Of a DNA stretch of 64,000 bases, positions 33,797-42,610 are shown piece by piece. Position numbers and translations under genes: made by a program. Below the pieces are notes generated by a model. The model saw only the letters and a program-made list of their open reading frames with translations, did no database searches and was not told the origin of the DNA. Origin of the DNA: Eggerthella sinensis. GTDB taxonomy: Bacteria > Actinomycetota > Coriobacteriia > Coriobacteriales > Eggerthellaceae. The stretch covers positions 121,227 through 185,226 of the forward strand of contig NZ_PPTT01000006.1 of the NCBI RefSeq assembly GCF_003339815.1, written 5' to 3'. Numbering within the stretch: the stretch's first letter is position 1; every line of letters begins with the position of its first letter.

Positions 33797-35215
33797 ATGC
33801 TCGAGAACCTATCGACGCGCCTGCAGGGCATATTTTCCGGACTGCGCGGCAAGGGCCGCCTGACCGAGGACGACATCAACGACGCCATGCGCGAGATCCG
33901 CATGGCGCTTCTGGAAGCCGACGTCAACTTCAAGGTGGTGAAGTCGTTCGTCGCGCGCACGAAGGAGCGTTGCCTCGACGCCGAGGTGCTCGACTCGCTC
34001 ACGCCGGCGCAGAACGTCATCAAGATCGTGCTCGACGAGCTGACCGAGCTGCTGGGCCGCACCGATTCCAAACTCGTGCTCTCAAGCCGCATCCCCAACG
34101 TCATCATGCTCGTGGGCCTGCAGGGCTCCGGCAAGACGACGGCCGCCGCGAAGCTGGCCTACCGCCTCAAGCAGGAGAACCATGTCCCGCTGCTCGTGGC
34201 CTGCGACGTGTACCGACCCGCCGCGGCCGACCAGCTGGAAACGCTTGGGCACGAGATCGGCGTGCGCGTGTACCGCGGCGACGGGCAGGACCCGGTGAAG
34301 ATCGCGCAGGAGGGCATCCAGGACGCCATTGACAACCTGCGCGACGTGGTCATCGTGGACACGGCGGGCCGCCTGCATGTGGACGACGAGATGATGGACG
34401 AGGCCGAGAACATCAAGCGCGCGGTGAAGCCCGACCAGATCCTCATGGTGGTTGATGCGATGACCGGCCAGGACGTGGTGAACGTGGCCAGCGCGTTCTC
34501 CGAGCGCGTCGACTTCGACGGCGTGATCATGTCGAAGATGGACGGCGACGCCCGCGGCGGCGGCGCCCTGTCCATCAAGCAGGTCACCGGCAAGCCCATC
34601 AAGTTCATCTCGTCCGGCGAGAAGCCGGACTCGCTCGAGGAATTCCACCCCGACCGCATGGCGAAGCGCATCCTCGGGATGGGCGACGTGGTCAGCCTCA
34701 TCGAGAGCGCCGTCAAGGTGCAGCAGGAAGAGGTTGAGCAGGAGCAGGCCGAGCGCATGATGAGCGCGAACCTCACGCTCAACGACTTCATCGACATGAA
34801 CCGCCAGATCCGCAAGATGGGCGGCGTGTCGAAGCTCTTGTCCGCGCTGCCCGGCGGCGACAAGGCCATGGCGGCCGGCCAGGTGGACGAGGGCGCGTTC
34901 GACCACATGGAGGTCATCATCAACTCCATGTCGAAGGCCGAGCGCGAACGGCCCGACCTCCTGAACGGCTCCCGCCGCGCGCGCATCGCCGCGGGCGCGG
35001 GCGTCACCGTCTCGGACGTGAACCAGCTCATGAAGAAGTTCAACGAGACGAAGAAGATGATGAAGAAGATGATGCCCGCCATGGAGGACATGCAGGGCGG
35101 CAAGAAGGGCAAGAAGGGGAAGAAGGGCCGCCGCCGTCGCATGGGCCTGCCCGGAGGCATGGGCGGCATGAACATGGCCGACCTCAAAAAGCTCCAGGAC
35201 ATGTTGGGGGAGTAA
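33797..35215 (+). CDS. ffh: Signal recognition particle protein Ffh
   Basis: 472 residues. N domain, then the G domain with GLQGSGKTT (about 107), DVYRPAAADQL, DTAGR and SKMDGDARGGGALS, then the Met-rich M domain (about 330-472) that binds SRP RNA and signal sequences; the end is very basic and rich in Gly and Met (KKGKKGKKG, GMGGMNM). Partner of FtsY 1.1 kb upstream. No SRP RNA gene is visible in the window. Confidence 0.97.
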   Translation: MLENLSTRLQGIFSGLRGKGRLTEDDINDAMREIRMALLEADVNFKVVKSFVARTKERCLDAEVLDSLTPAQNVIKIVLDELTELLGRTDSKLVLSSRIPNVIMLVGLQGSGKTTAAAKLAYRLKQENHVPLLVACDVYRPAAADQLETLGHEIGVRVYRGDGQDPVKIAQEGIQDAIDNLRDVVIVDTAGRLHVDDEMMDEAENIKRAVKPDQILMVVDAMTGQDVVNVASAFSERVDFDGVIMSKMDGDARGGGALSIKQVTGKPIKFISSGEKPDSLEEFHPDRMAKRILGMGDVVSLIESAVKVQQEEVEQEQAERMMSANLTLNDFIDMNRQIRKMGGVSKLLSALPGGDKAMAAGQVDEGAFDHMEVIINSMSKAERERPDLLNGSRRARIAAGAGVTVSDVNQLMKKFNETKKMMKKMMPAMEDMQGGKKGKKGKKGRRRRMGLPGGMGGMNMADLKKLQDMLGE

Positions 35216-35217
35216 GG

Positions 35218-35368
35218 GTTCCGCCGGCCTGTCGGCCAGCGGAAGGAGCCGACGCTGCGGCCGCCCGAGATGCCCGATCTCGCGGCGATCCCGCGGACTC
35301 GCGTACCGCGGTACGCGTCGCCCGCGCGATCCCCACGATCTCGGGCATCTCGGGCGGCCTCGCTGACG
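35218..35368. repeat. Double-hairpin intergenic element, copy B
   Basis: First hairpin: TTCCGC...GCGGAA with inner GGCC pairs (35219-35244), again starting GTTCCGCCG. Second: a long stem with outer arm GCCGCCCGAGATGCCCGA repeated in reverse complement at about 35337-35358, and apex GCGTAC-CGCG-GTACGC (35301-35316). Right flank CTCGCTGAC. Same design as copy A at 24667 although the stem sequences differ. It lies between ffh and the response regulator. Confidence 0.75.
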
Positions 35369-35428
35369 CACTGCGCGAACCCGGCAGATTGCTTCGCGCT
35401 TCGCGCGAAACCCGAGAAAGGATCGCGC

Positions 35429-36124
35429 GTGCCCAGCATACTGATCATCGACGACGATGCGGACCTGTCCGCCATCGTCGGGCGCTTTCTTGAGAACGAG
35501 GGGTTCGTGGTCGTGCGCGCCGGCAGCGCGGAGGACGCCTACGAGGTGCTGCGCACCCGCTCGTTCGACCTCGTGCTGCTCGACATCAACCTGCCGGGCG
35601 ACGACGGGTTCGCCGCGTGCGCGGCGCTGCGGCGCACAAGCGGCGTGCCCCTCATCTTCGCGTCGGCCCGCACGAGCGAGACGGACCGCATCGTGGGCCT
35701 CGACACGGGCGGCGACGACTACCTGCCGAAGCCCTACTCGCTGCGCGAGCTGCTCGCGCACGTGAACGCGCTGCTCAGGCGCACACGGGGACGTGCGGGC
35801 GGCGCGGCGGAGACGCTCGTCGCGGGCCCGTTCGCGCTCGACGAGGCCGCCGAGACGCTGTCGAAGGACGGTGAGGCGGTGGCGCTCTCTCCCAAGGAGT
35901 TCGCGCTCGCGCGCTTCCTCGTGCGACATCCCGGCGAGGTCGTGTCGAAGGAGCGCCTGCTGGCCGAGGTGTGGGGCGCGTTCTCGGAGGTGGAGCCGCA
36001 GACGGTGTCGGTGCATCTGAGCTGGCTACGTGCGAAGCTCGAGGACGACCCGGCGCATCCCCGCTACTTCAAAACCGTGCGGGGCCGCGGCTACCGCTTC
36101 GACCCTGCGGGCGCGGCGTCGTGA
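35429..36124 (+). CDS. OmpR-family response regulator
   Basis: 231 residues. Receiver domain with DDD at the N-terminus, phosphorylated Asp52 (LLDINLP) and the KPYS lysine; winged-helix DNA-binding domain from about 135 (SPKEFALARFLVRHPGEVVS, TVRGRGYRF). GTG start with GAAAGGA 7 bp upstream. Its stop overlaps the kinase start (GTGA). It probably binds the CCTTAA direct repeats before the ABC transporter genes. Confidence 0.95.
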   Translation: MPSILIIDDDADLSAIVGRFLENEGFVVVRAGSAEDAYEVLRTRSFDLVLLDINLPGDDGFAACAALRRTSGVPLIFASARTSETDRIVGLDTGGDDYLPKPYSLRELLAHVNALLRRTRGRAGGAAETLVAGPFALDEAAETLSKDGEAVALSPKEFALARFLVRHPGEVVSKERLLAEVWGAFSEVEPQTVSVHLSWLRAKLEDDPAHPRYFKTVRGRGYRFDPAGAAS

Positions 36125-37305
36125 CGAACCCCGCCGTCGGTCGCGAGGCGCGGCCCATCATGAACCGCCTGTTCGCGTGCGCCGTGGCGGCGTCGCTACT
36201 GCTCCTCGCGCTCGCGGCGGGCGCAAGCGCGGCGCTCTCGACGGACGGCTCCGCGCGCACGGTGCGCGCGGGCGTGGTGGCGCTCAACGAGGCGCGCGCC
36301 TCGCTCGACGGGGACGCGCCGGCGCAGGAGGCCGACCGGGCGCTCGCCGCGGCGCAGGACACGCTGCGCGAGGCGGCCGACGTGCGCTCGACGCTGCCGT
36401 TCGCCTTCGTGTGGGCGCTCGCCGCGGCGGGCATCGCGGCGGCGTGGATCGTGGTGGCGTATTTGTACGCGAGCGTCGTGCGGCCCTTCCTCAAGCTCGA
36501 ACGGTTCGCCGACGAGGTGGCGGCAGGCAATCTCGACCTGCCGCTTTCCTACGAGCGCAGCAACCCTTTCGGCCGCTTCACCTGGGCGTTCGACAACATG
36601 CGCACGGAGATCAAGCGCGCTCGCGCCGCCGAGACGGAAGCGGTCGAGCAGAGCAAGACCACCGTGGCCGCGCTGTCGCACGACATCAAGACGCCCATCG
36701 CGTCCATCCGCGCCTACTCCGAAGCGCTCGAGCTGGGGCTCGCCCGCACGGAGGAGGAGCGGGCCGGCTACGCGCGCACCATCGCGCGCAAGTGCGACGA
36801 GGTGACCGCGCTCACCGACGATTTGTTCCTCCATGCGCTCGCCGACCTCGACCGCATCGCGGTGACGAGCGCCGACGCCGCCATCCACGAGACGCTGCGC
36901 GCCGCCGTGGCCGACTTCGACGCGACGGGCGACGTGGTCCTCGGCCGCCTCGACCATGCCACGGTGCGCCACGACCCGAAGCGGCTCGCGCAGGTGCTCG
37001 AGAACCTCATCGCGAACGCGCGCAAGTACGCGCCCGGCTCGGCCGTCGAGGTGTCGGGCGCGCGCGTGCCCGAGGCGGGCGCCTACCGCGTGGCCGTGCG
37101 CGACCGCGGGCCGGGCATCGCGCCCGAGGACGTGCCCTTCGCCTTCGACCGCTTCTACCGCGGCCGCAACGCCGCCGACGCGCCCGGCGCGGGCCTCGGC
37201 CTGTTCATCGTGCGCTACCTCGTCGAGCAGATGGGCGGCGTCGTCCGGCTCGAAGACGCCGCCCCGGGGCTGCGGGCGGTTCTCGAATTTCCCTGCGAGC
37301 CTTAA
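36121..37305 (+). CDS. Sensor histidine kinase
   Basis: 394 residues. Two transmembrane helices (about 14-38 and 100-126) bracket a short extracytoplasmic loop of about 60 residues, then HAMP and a HisKA domain with SHDIKTPIASI (His187). ATPase motifs: ENLIANARKYA, DRGPGIAPED and GAGLGLFIVRYL. The very short sensor loop and adjacent ABC genes resemble BceS-type systems that sense antimicrobial peptides through the transporter. GTG start overlapping the regulator stop; an ATG 13 codons later is the alternative. Confidence 0.93.
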   Translation: MTNPAVGREARPIMNRLFACAVAASLLLLALAAGASAALSTDGSARTVRAGVVALNEARASLDGDAPAQEADRALAAAQDTLREAADVRSTLPFAFVWALAAAGIAAAWIVVAYLYASVVRPFLKLERFADEVAAGNLDLPLSYERSNPFGRFTWAFDNMRTEIKRARAAETEAVEQSKTTVAALSHDIKTPIASIRAYSEALELGLARTEEERAGYARTIARKCDEVTALTDDLFLHALADLDRIAVTSADAAIHETLRAAVADFDATGDVVLGRLDHATVRHDPKRLAQVLENLIANARKYAPGSAVEVSGARVPEAGAYRVAVRDRGPGIAPEDVPFAFDRFYRGRNAADAPGAGLGLFIVRYLVEQMGGVVRLEDAAPGLRAVLEFPCEP

Positions 37306-37334
37306 GGACGCCTTAATGTTGGGCGCCGTAGGAT
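37300..37334 (+). promoter_or_regulatory. Direct-repeat activator site before the ABC transporter genes
   Basis: CCTTAA occurs at 37300-37305 and 37311-37316, an 11-bp period typical of OmpR-family dimers. A TAGGAT (37329-37334) lies where the -10 would be, so the repeats occupy the missing -35 region, as in regulator-dependent promoters. Confidence 0.5.
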
Positions 37335-37368
37335 GCTTCTCGGACACGAACCGATCTGAGAGGCAGTC

Positions 37369-38139
37369 ATGAAACCATCCATCATCCGCACCGATAAGCT
37401 CTCGAAGAGCTACGCGGCCGACGGCGTGCAGACGCACGTGCTGAGCAACGTCGACCTGACCCTCTACGAAGGCGACTTCACCGCCATCATGGGCCCGTCG
37501 GGGTCGGGCAAGTCGACGCTGCTGTACTGCCTGTCGGGCATGGACGGCATCACGGCGGGCGAGGTGCGCTACCGCGGCGCCTCCCTCACCGCCCTGCGCG
37601 AGCGCGACATGGCCGAGCTGCGCGCGCAGCGCTTCGGCTTCGTGTTCCAGCAGGCGCACCTCGTGTCGAACCTCACGCTGTTCGAGAACATCGCCGTGCC
37701 CGGCTACTTGAAGGAGGGCCGCACGCCGGCCGAGACGCGCGCGGTTGCCCAGGCGCTCATCGAGCGCATGGGCCTCGAGGACGACGCGCATCACCTGCCG
37801 AGCCAGACGTCGGGCGGGCAGCAGCAGCGCTGTGCCGTGGCGCGCAGCGTGGTGAACGACCCCGACATCGTGTTCGCCGACGAGCCCACCGGCGCGCTCA
37901 ACCGCGCGAACACGCTCGAAGTGCTCGCGTTGCTGGCCGAACTCAACGCGAAGGGCCAGACCATCTGCATGGTCACCCACGACGTGCAGAGCGCCGTGCG
38001 CGCGAACCGCGTGCTGTACCTCGAGGACGGCGCCATCGTGGGGGAGCTGGGGCTGCCCGCGTGGACGGACGACGCGGCGGCCACGGTGAAGGCGCGCGAG
38101 GCGCAGGTGAACGCCTGGCTCGCGTCGCTGTCGTGGTAG
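37369..38139 (+). CDS. ABC transporter ATP-binding protein (MacB/BceA-like)
   Basis: 256 residues. Walker A GPSGSGKST, signature TSGGQQQRCAVAR, Walker B IVFADEPTGALN, switch VTHD. Belongs to the MacB/LolD/BceA group that powers FtsX-type permeases. The C-terminal 20 residues are an Ala-rich helix. Cotranscribed with the permease (10-bp gap) and downstream of the two-component system. Confidence 0.94.
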   Translation: MKPSIIRTDKLSKSYAADGVQTHVLSNVDLTLYEGDFTAIMGPSGSGKSTLLYCLSGMDGITAGEVRYRGASLTALRERDMAELRAQRFGFVFQQAHLVSNLTLFENIAVPGYLKEGRTPAETRAVAQALIERMGLEDDAHHLPSQTSGGQQQRCAVARSVVNDPDIVFADEPTGALNRANTLEVLALLAELNAKGQTICMVTHDVQSAVRANRVLYLEDGAIVGELGLPAWTDDAAATVKAREAQVNAWLASLSW

Positions 38140-38149
38140 GGGGCGCGCC

Positions 38150-40576
38150 ATGGCGCTCGTGAGCACGCTGGCGAAAGCCGGCATCAAACGCGGCAAAGGC
38201 TCGTTTCTGGGATTGTTCTTCCTCATGGCGCTCACCTCGACGGCGCTGTGCTTCACCATCGGCATGTACGTGGATTTGAACGCGCGCGAAGCCGAGGCGC
38301 TCGCGGAATCGGGCGCGGGCGACGTGTACGTGTACGACGTGCCGTGGAACCTCACCGACGAGGTGGTGGACGACGTGCGCGCCATCGACGAGGTGGGCGA
38401 CGCGCGGGCGTACGACGCGCTGCGCATTCCCACGAAGTTCCACCATGCAGGCGGCGACCTCGACAAGAACCCCACGTCGTCGAACATGTTCGAAGCATGG
38501 GGCGCCGGCTTGGCCTACCGGGTGCTCGCCGACGACGGCGGGTCGTTCGTGGAGAACCCCGCATCCCCGCGCCCCGGCGAGCTGTACGCGCCCGCCTCGT
38601 GGCGATCGTCGCCGGGGGTGGACGTCGGCGACACGGTGGACCTGCTGATCGGCGATGAGACGCGCACGTTCACCATCGCGGCGTTCTTCGAGGACCCGCA
38701 GCTGGGAACGCCGTTCATGGAGGTCAAGCGCTGCCTGCTCGCGCCCGGCGACATCGACGGCATGGGCGACGACGTCGACGCGCTCACCCTCGAATCGGGG
38801 GCGCCGTCCGACGTGTTCACCTCGAAGCAGCAGGCGTACCGCATCGTCCAGATGAACGTCGACCTCACCGAGGAGGCGCGCGCCGCCGGAATGGGGCCGA
38901 ACGACCTCACGCGCATCATCTCTGAGGAAACGTCCTGGGGCAAGTCCACCTCGGGCCTGTTCAGCGCCACGACGCTTGCGGGCTACGCCATGATGGTGGT
39001 GGTCATCGGCTCGGCGGTGTGCGGGGTGTTCGCGCTGCTCCTGTTCGTCATCGCGCTCGTCATCTGCACGCACGCCGTGTCGACGTCCATCGAGCAGGAC
39101 TACGCCGACTACGGCACGCTCAAAGCGCTCGGCGTGTCCTGCCCCGTGCTGTCGCGCGTGCTCGTCATCGAGTACGCGGGGGCGAGCCTGTTCGGCCTCC
39201 TTGCGGGCTCGGGGCTGTCCCTCGTGCTCGTGCCCGTCGCCCTGCCGTTCTTCACGCAGCTCACCGGCGTGTTGGCCGCGCACGGCGGCGTGTCGTTGCC
39301 CGCGGTGGCGTGCCTCGCGCTGCTCATGGCGCTTGTCGTGGGCGTGGTGGCGTTCAAGGCGCGCAAGCTGTCCCGCATCTCGCCGCTCGTGGCGTTTCGC
39401 GGCGGCGCGTCGGACGTGCGCTTCGCGAGCCGCCTCGCGCGTCCCGTGACGGGATCGCCGCTCGATCTGCAGGTGGCGATGCGCGCGGTGGTGTCGGCGA
39501 AGCGCCGCTACGTCGGCCTGCTGGCCTGCTCGTTCGTGCTATGCGCGTTCATCGTGCTCGTGTTCGGCATCGGAGGCACCCTCGGCGCGCCGGGCGCGGC
39601 GTACACCACGTTCGGCATGTGGAAGAGCGACGTGTCGGTGCGTGCGACGGGCGAGGTTGACTTCGACGAGGTGGAGCGCTTCATCGAGGAGTCGAGCCCC
39701 GTCGAGAAATCGTGGAAAGAGCTGTTCACCATGGTGAATCTGGATGGGGAGAGCCGCTCGTTCGTGGGGCTGTCCGACCTGTCGCTCATCCAGGACGTGG
39801 TGGAAGGGCGCGCGCCTCGCCTGGACAACGAAGTGCTCATCGGCCCGAACCTTGCCTCGTCCATGGGGCTCGAGGTGGGCGACGAGTTCGTGATCGAGGT
39901 GGCGGGGGAGGAGCGCACGCTTATCGTGTGCGGCTTCCTCTCGGGCATGTTCAACGCCGGCTACGGCAGCGTGCTCACCTACGACGCCTTCTGCACCCTG
40001 TTCGGCGAAGACTCCGACGACGAAACCGTGGCGCGCCAGTACGCCCTGGCCGACCCCGACGTGGCCGACGACGTGCGCCGCGGGCTCGAGCAGCGCTTCG
40101 GCGACGCTGTCGATGTGCGGCCGACCGGCCTGTTCACCGACACCGACGACATGATCACGCTCATCCAGACGCTGTTCATCACCATGGCCTACCTCATGGC
40201 GCTCGTCGCGGCGACCCTCGCGTTTTTGGCGGTGTCGCTCATCACGGGCCGCATGTTCACCGCCGAGCGGCAGGACCTGGGCGTGTACCGCGCGCTCGGC
40301 TTCACCTCGAACCGTCTGCGCCGCCAGTTCGCCCTGCGCTTCTTCATCGTGGCGCTGCTGGGGTGCCTCCTGGGCGCGACGGCCGCGGCGGCGAGCGGCG
40401 GGTGGCTCATGAGCCAGCTGTTCGGCATGTTCGGCGTCACGCGGTTCGTCCTCGACACGAACCCGCTCATGGTGGCGGCCCTCACCGTGGGCCTCGCGCT
40501 CGTGTTCCTGGCCGCCGCGTTCGTCTCGGCACGTAAGATCAAGCGCGTGGACGTGCGGGAGTTGGTGGCCGAGTAG
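38150..40576 (+). CDS. FtsX-domain ABC transporter permease
   Basis: 808 residues: one N-terminal membrane helix, a large extracytoplasmic domain (about 45-275), three helices of the first FtsX domain (about 280-410), a second external domain (about 490-660) and three helices of the second FtsX domain (about 670-800). This double-FtsX layout is that of MacB/BceB-like exporters or mechanotransmission permeases for peptides or lipids. Partner of the preceding ATPase and probably controlled by the upstream kinase and regulator. Confidence 0.9.
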   Translation: MALVSTLAKAGIKRGKGSFLGLFFLMALTSTALCFTIGMYVDLNAREAEALAESGAGDVYVYDVPWNLTDEVVDDVRAIDEVGDARAYDALRIPTKFHHAGGDLDKNPTSSNMFEAWGAGLAYRVLADDGGSFVENPASPRPGELYAPASWRSSPGVDVGDTVDLLIGDETRTFTIAAFFEDPQLGTPFMEVKRCLLAPGDIDGMGDDVDALTLESGAPSDVFTSKQQAYRIVQMNVDLTEEARAAGMGPNDLTRIISEETSWGKSTSGLFSATTLAGYAMMVVVIGSAVCGVFALLLFVIALVICTHAVSTSIEQDYADYGTLKALGVSCPVLSRVLVIEYAGASLFGLLAGSGLSLVLVPVALPFFTQLTGVLAAHGGVSLPAVACLALLMALVVGVVAFKARKLSRISPLVAFRGGASDVRFASRLARPVTGSPLDLQVAMRAVVSAKRRYVGLLACSFVLCAFIVLVFGIGGTLGAPGAAYTTFGMWKSDVSVRATGEVDFDEVERFIEESSPVEKSWKELFTMVNLDGESRSFVGLSDLSLIQDVVEGRAPRLDNEVLIGPNLASSMGLEVGDEFVIEVAGEERTLIVCGFLSGMFNAGYGSVLTYDAFCTLFGEDSDDETVARQYALADPDVADDVRRGLEQRFGDAVDVRPTGLFTDTDDMITLIQTLFITMAYLMALVAATLAFLAVSLITGRMFTAERQDLGVYRALGFTSNRLRRQFALRFFIVALLGCLLGATAAAASGGWLMSQLFGMFGVTRFVLDTNPLMVAALTVGLALVFLAAAFVSARKIKRVDVRELVAE

Positions 40577-40611
40577 GGGAGGATGCTGCGCCGCAGTGCC
40601 GCTTCATCCTC

Positions 40612-40617
40612 TATAAT
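40612..40617 (+). promoter_or_regulatory. -10 box of the acetyltransferase gene
   Basis: Exact TATAAT, directly after a hairpin GAGGATG (40579-40585) with CATCCTC (40605-40611). No good -35. Confidence 0.4.
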
Positions 40618-40658
40618 CGTTGCCATCGGTAATCGGCACGGATGGAGAGGATGCGCAC

Positions 40659-41165
40659 ATGGCGCTTGAGATACGCCCCTATCGCGAGGAAGATCTCGCC
40701 GGAATGATCAAGGTGTGGAACGAAGTGGTGGAGGCGGGCAACGCCTTCCCGCAGATCATGCCGTTGTCCATCGACGAGGCGCGCGAGTTCTTCGCCGCGC
40801 AGGCGCTCACGGTGGTTGCGGTGGTGGACCGTAAGCTGTTCGGGCTGTACATCCTGCACCCCAACAACGTGGGGCGCTGCGCGCACGTGGCGAACGCCAG
40901 CTATGCCGTGGTGTCGAGCGCGCGCGGTTTGGGGCTCGGCCGCGAGCTGGTGAAGGATTCCATCGAGCAGGCCGCGAAGCGGGGATTCCGCGGCCTGCAG
41001 TTCAACGCGGTGGTGGCTTCGAACGCGTCGGCCATCCACCTGTACGAGGACCTCGGCTTCACGCGCGTGGGCACCATCCCGGGCGGCTTCTGCGGCAACA
41101 TGGGCGGCTACGAGGATATGCATATCTACTACCGCGACGTCGTGGACACGGGCGGCCCCTGCTGA
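40659..41165 (+). CDS. GNAT family N-acetyltransferase
   Basis: 168 residues. The acetyl-CoA pyrophosphate loop is in SARGLGLGRELVKDSIEQA, followed by LQFNAVVASNASAIHLYEDLGF, the standard GNAT end. Similar to small-molecule acetyltransferases with the MGGYEDMHIYYRD tail. GGAGAGG lies 6 bp before the ATG. Substrate unknown. Confidence 0.92.
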   Translation: MALEIRPYREEDLAGMIKVWNEVVEAGNAFPQIMPLSIDEAREFFAAQALTVVAVVDRKLFGLYILHPNNVGRCAHVANASYAVVSSARGLGLGRELVKDSIEQAAKRGFRGLQFNAVVASNASAIHLYEDLGFTRVGTIPGGFCGNMGGYEDMHIYYRDVVDTGGPC

Positions 41166-41179
41166 GGGTGCACGCCGCT

Positions 41180-41220
41180 GGGGTGCTGAAACTATACTAA
41201 TCTAGTAAACTTTCGGCACC
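41180..41220. other. 11-bp stem with AT-rich loop before the poly-G promoter
   Basis: GGGTGCTGAAA (41180-41190) pairs with TTTCGGCACCC (41210-41220), one G-U pair, around a 19-nt loop holding the small palindrome TACTA-TAGTA. It ends 8 bp before the -35. It may be the acetyltransferase terminator (no T run) or a protein site for the next promoter. Confidence 0.5.
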
Positions 41221-41228
41221 CGGTTGCA

Positions 41229-41257
41229 TTGAGCGGGGGGGGGGGGGGTGATATACT
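41229..41257 (+). promoter_or_regulatory. Promoter with a 14-G spacer tract (probable phase-variable switch)
   Basis: -35 TTGAGC (41229-41234), 17-bp spacer that is 14 consecutive G (41235-41248) plus TGA, then -10 TATACT (41252-41257), about 28 bp before the diguanylate cyclase start. The TGA also makes an extended -10. Slippage of the G run would change the spacer length and so promoter strength; the present length gives the optimal 17 bp. Confidence 0.75.
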
Positions 41258-41284
41258 ACTCTTACCTGCAAGAACGGAGAGTGT

Positions 41285-42610
41285 ATGCCCCACGACGACA
41301 AAGCGTTCGAGCTGCTCAAGAAGCTCGTCGATCAAAAGAACCACGAGCTGGAAAGCGTGTTCGACGCCATCGCCGACGGCATCGGCAAGTTCGCCTGCAA
41401 CGACGAGTTCAGCATCCTGTACTACAACGACGGCCTGGCACGGCTGTGCGGCGTCGATCGCGGCGTGGTGGAATCGCAGGGCTTCAACAGCAGCTTGTAC
41501 ATCTACCGCGAGGATCAGCCGAGGCTCGAGCGGGCCGTGCAGCATGCCATCGAGACGGGCGAGCCCTTCAGCATCACGTACCGTCTCGTGCACGCCGACG
41601 GCCATCGGATATGGGTCAAGACGAACGGCATGCTCACCGAGGAGCGCTACCAGGACGTCTATCCCGTCATGTACCTGTTCTACACCGACGTCACCGACGT
41701 CGTGGAGACGAACGAGCGCCTGCGCATCGAGCTCGAGCGGCAGCGCATCCTCATGGACCTGACCGGCGAGATGTTCGTGGAGTACGACTACGCCTCCGAC
41801 GAACTCACGATGCTCGGCGCCTACGGCTCCTACTACGACGGCCCGAGTACGGTGGGGCGGTTCAGCCGCTTCTGGATCGACCATCCCGACGATCGCAGCG
41901 CCGCCACGTTCAAGGGGCTGTACGACCTCGTCGAACGCGCGGACGACGCGACGGCGGTCGAGTGCCGGTTCGCGCGGCGAGACGGCGGCATGGCGTGGTT
42001 TTCCGTCAGCGGGCGCATCATCAAAGACCAGGAGGGCAACCCGCGGAAGGGCGTGTACCGGCTCGCCGACATCGACGAGCAGAAACGCGAGCGGGAGCGC
42101 TTGCAGCGACAGGCGTCCACCGACCATTTGACCGGCGCCAGCAACCTGGGCGCGGCCGCTTCGCTCATCGCCGCGCGGCTCGAGCAAGCCGACGCGGGCG
42201 CGACCGGTGCGCTCATGATCTTCGACCTGGACGACTTCAAAGGTGTCAACGACACGTTCGGGCATCCGCGCGGCGACGCCGTGCTGCAGGGCAGCACGCA
42301 GGCCATCAGGTCCGTCGTGCGCGATCGCGACATCGTGGGGCGCATCGGCGGCGACGAGTTCTGCATCTACCTCGACGCGCTGTCGAGCGCCGAGGAGGCG
42401 AAGCTCGTGGCGGAGCGCATCTGCGCGCAGATGCCCGGCGTGGGGGAGCGCGCCATCGGCGAGCCCGTCACGTGCAGCATCGGCATCAGCGCCTGCGTCG
42501 GCGGCGGCAAAACCTACGAGCAGCTCTACGACGAGGCCGACCGCGCCCTCTACGAGGCGAAAACGGCCGGCCGCAACCGCTGCAAGCTGTTCGGCGAAGC
42601 GCAGGCCTAG
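41285..42610 (+). CDS. Diguanylate cyclase with PAS sensor domains
   Basis: 441 residues. Two PAS-like domains (about 18-140 and 150-275) precede a GGDEF domain (285-441) with FDLDDFKGVNDTFGH and an intact GGDEF (355-359), so it should make cyclic di-GMP. There is no transmembrane segment. An inhibitory RxxD site is not evident. Expression is driven by the poly-G promoter. Its TAG stop overlaps the TAG stop of the convergent gdx gene. Confidence 0.92.
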   Translation: MPHDDKAFELLKKLVDQKNHELESVFDAIADGIGKFACNDEFSILYYNDGLARLCGVDRGVVESQGFNSSLYIYREDQPRLERAVQHAIETGEPFSITYRLVHADGHRIWVKTNGMLTEERYQDVYPVMYLFYTDVTDVVETNERLRIELERQRILMDLTGEMFVEYDYASDELTMLGAYGSYYDGPSTVGRFSRFWIDHPDDRSAATFKGLYDLVERADDATAVECRFARRDGGMAWFSVSGRIIKDQEGNPRKGVYRLADIDEQKRERERLQRQASTDHLTGASNLGAAASLIAARLEQADAGATGALMIFDLDDFKGVNDTFGHPRGDAVLQGSTQAIRSVVRDRDIVGRIGGDEFCIYLDALSSAEEAKLVAERICAQMPGVGERAIGEPVTCSIGISACVGGGKTYEQLYDEADRALYEAKTAGRNRCKLFGEAQA

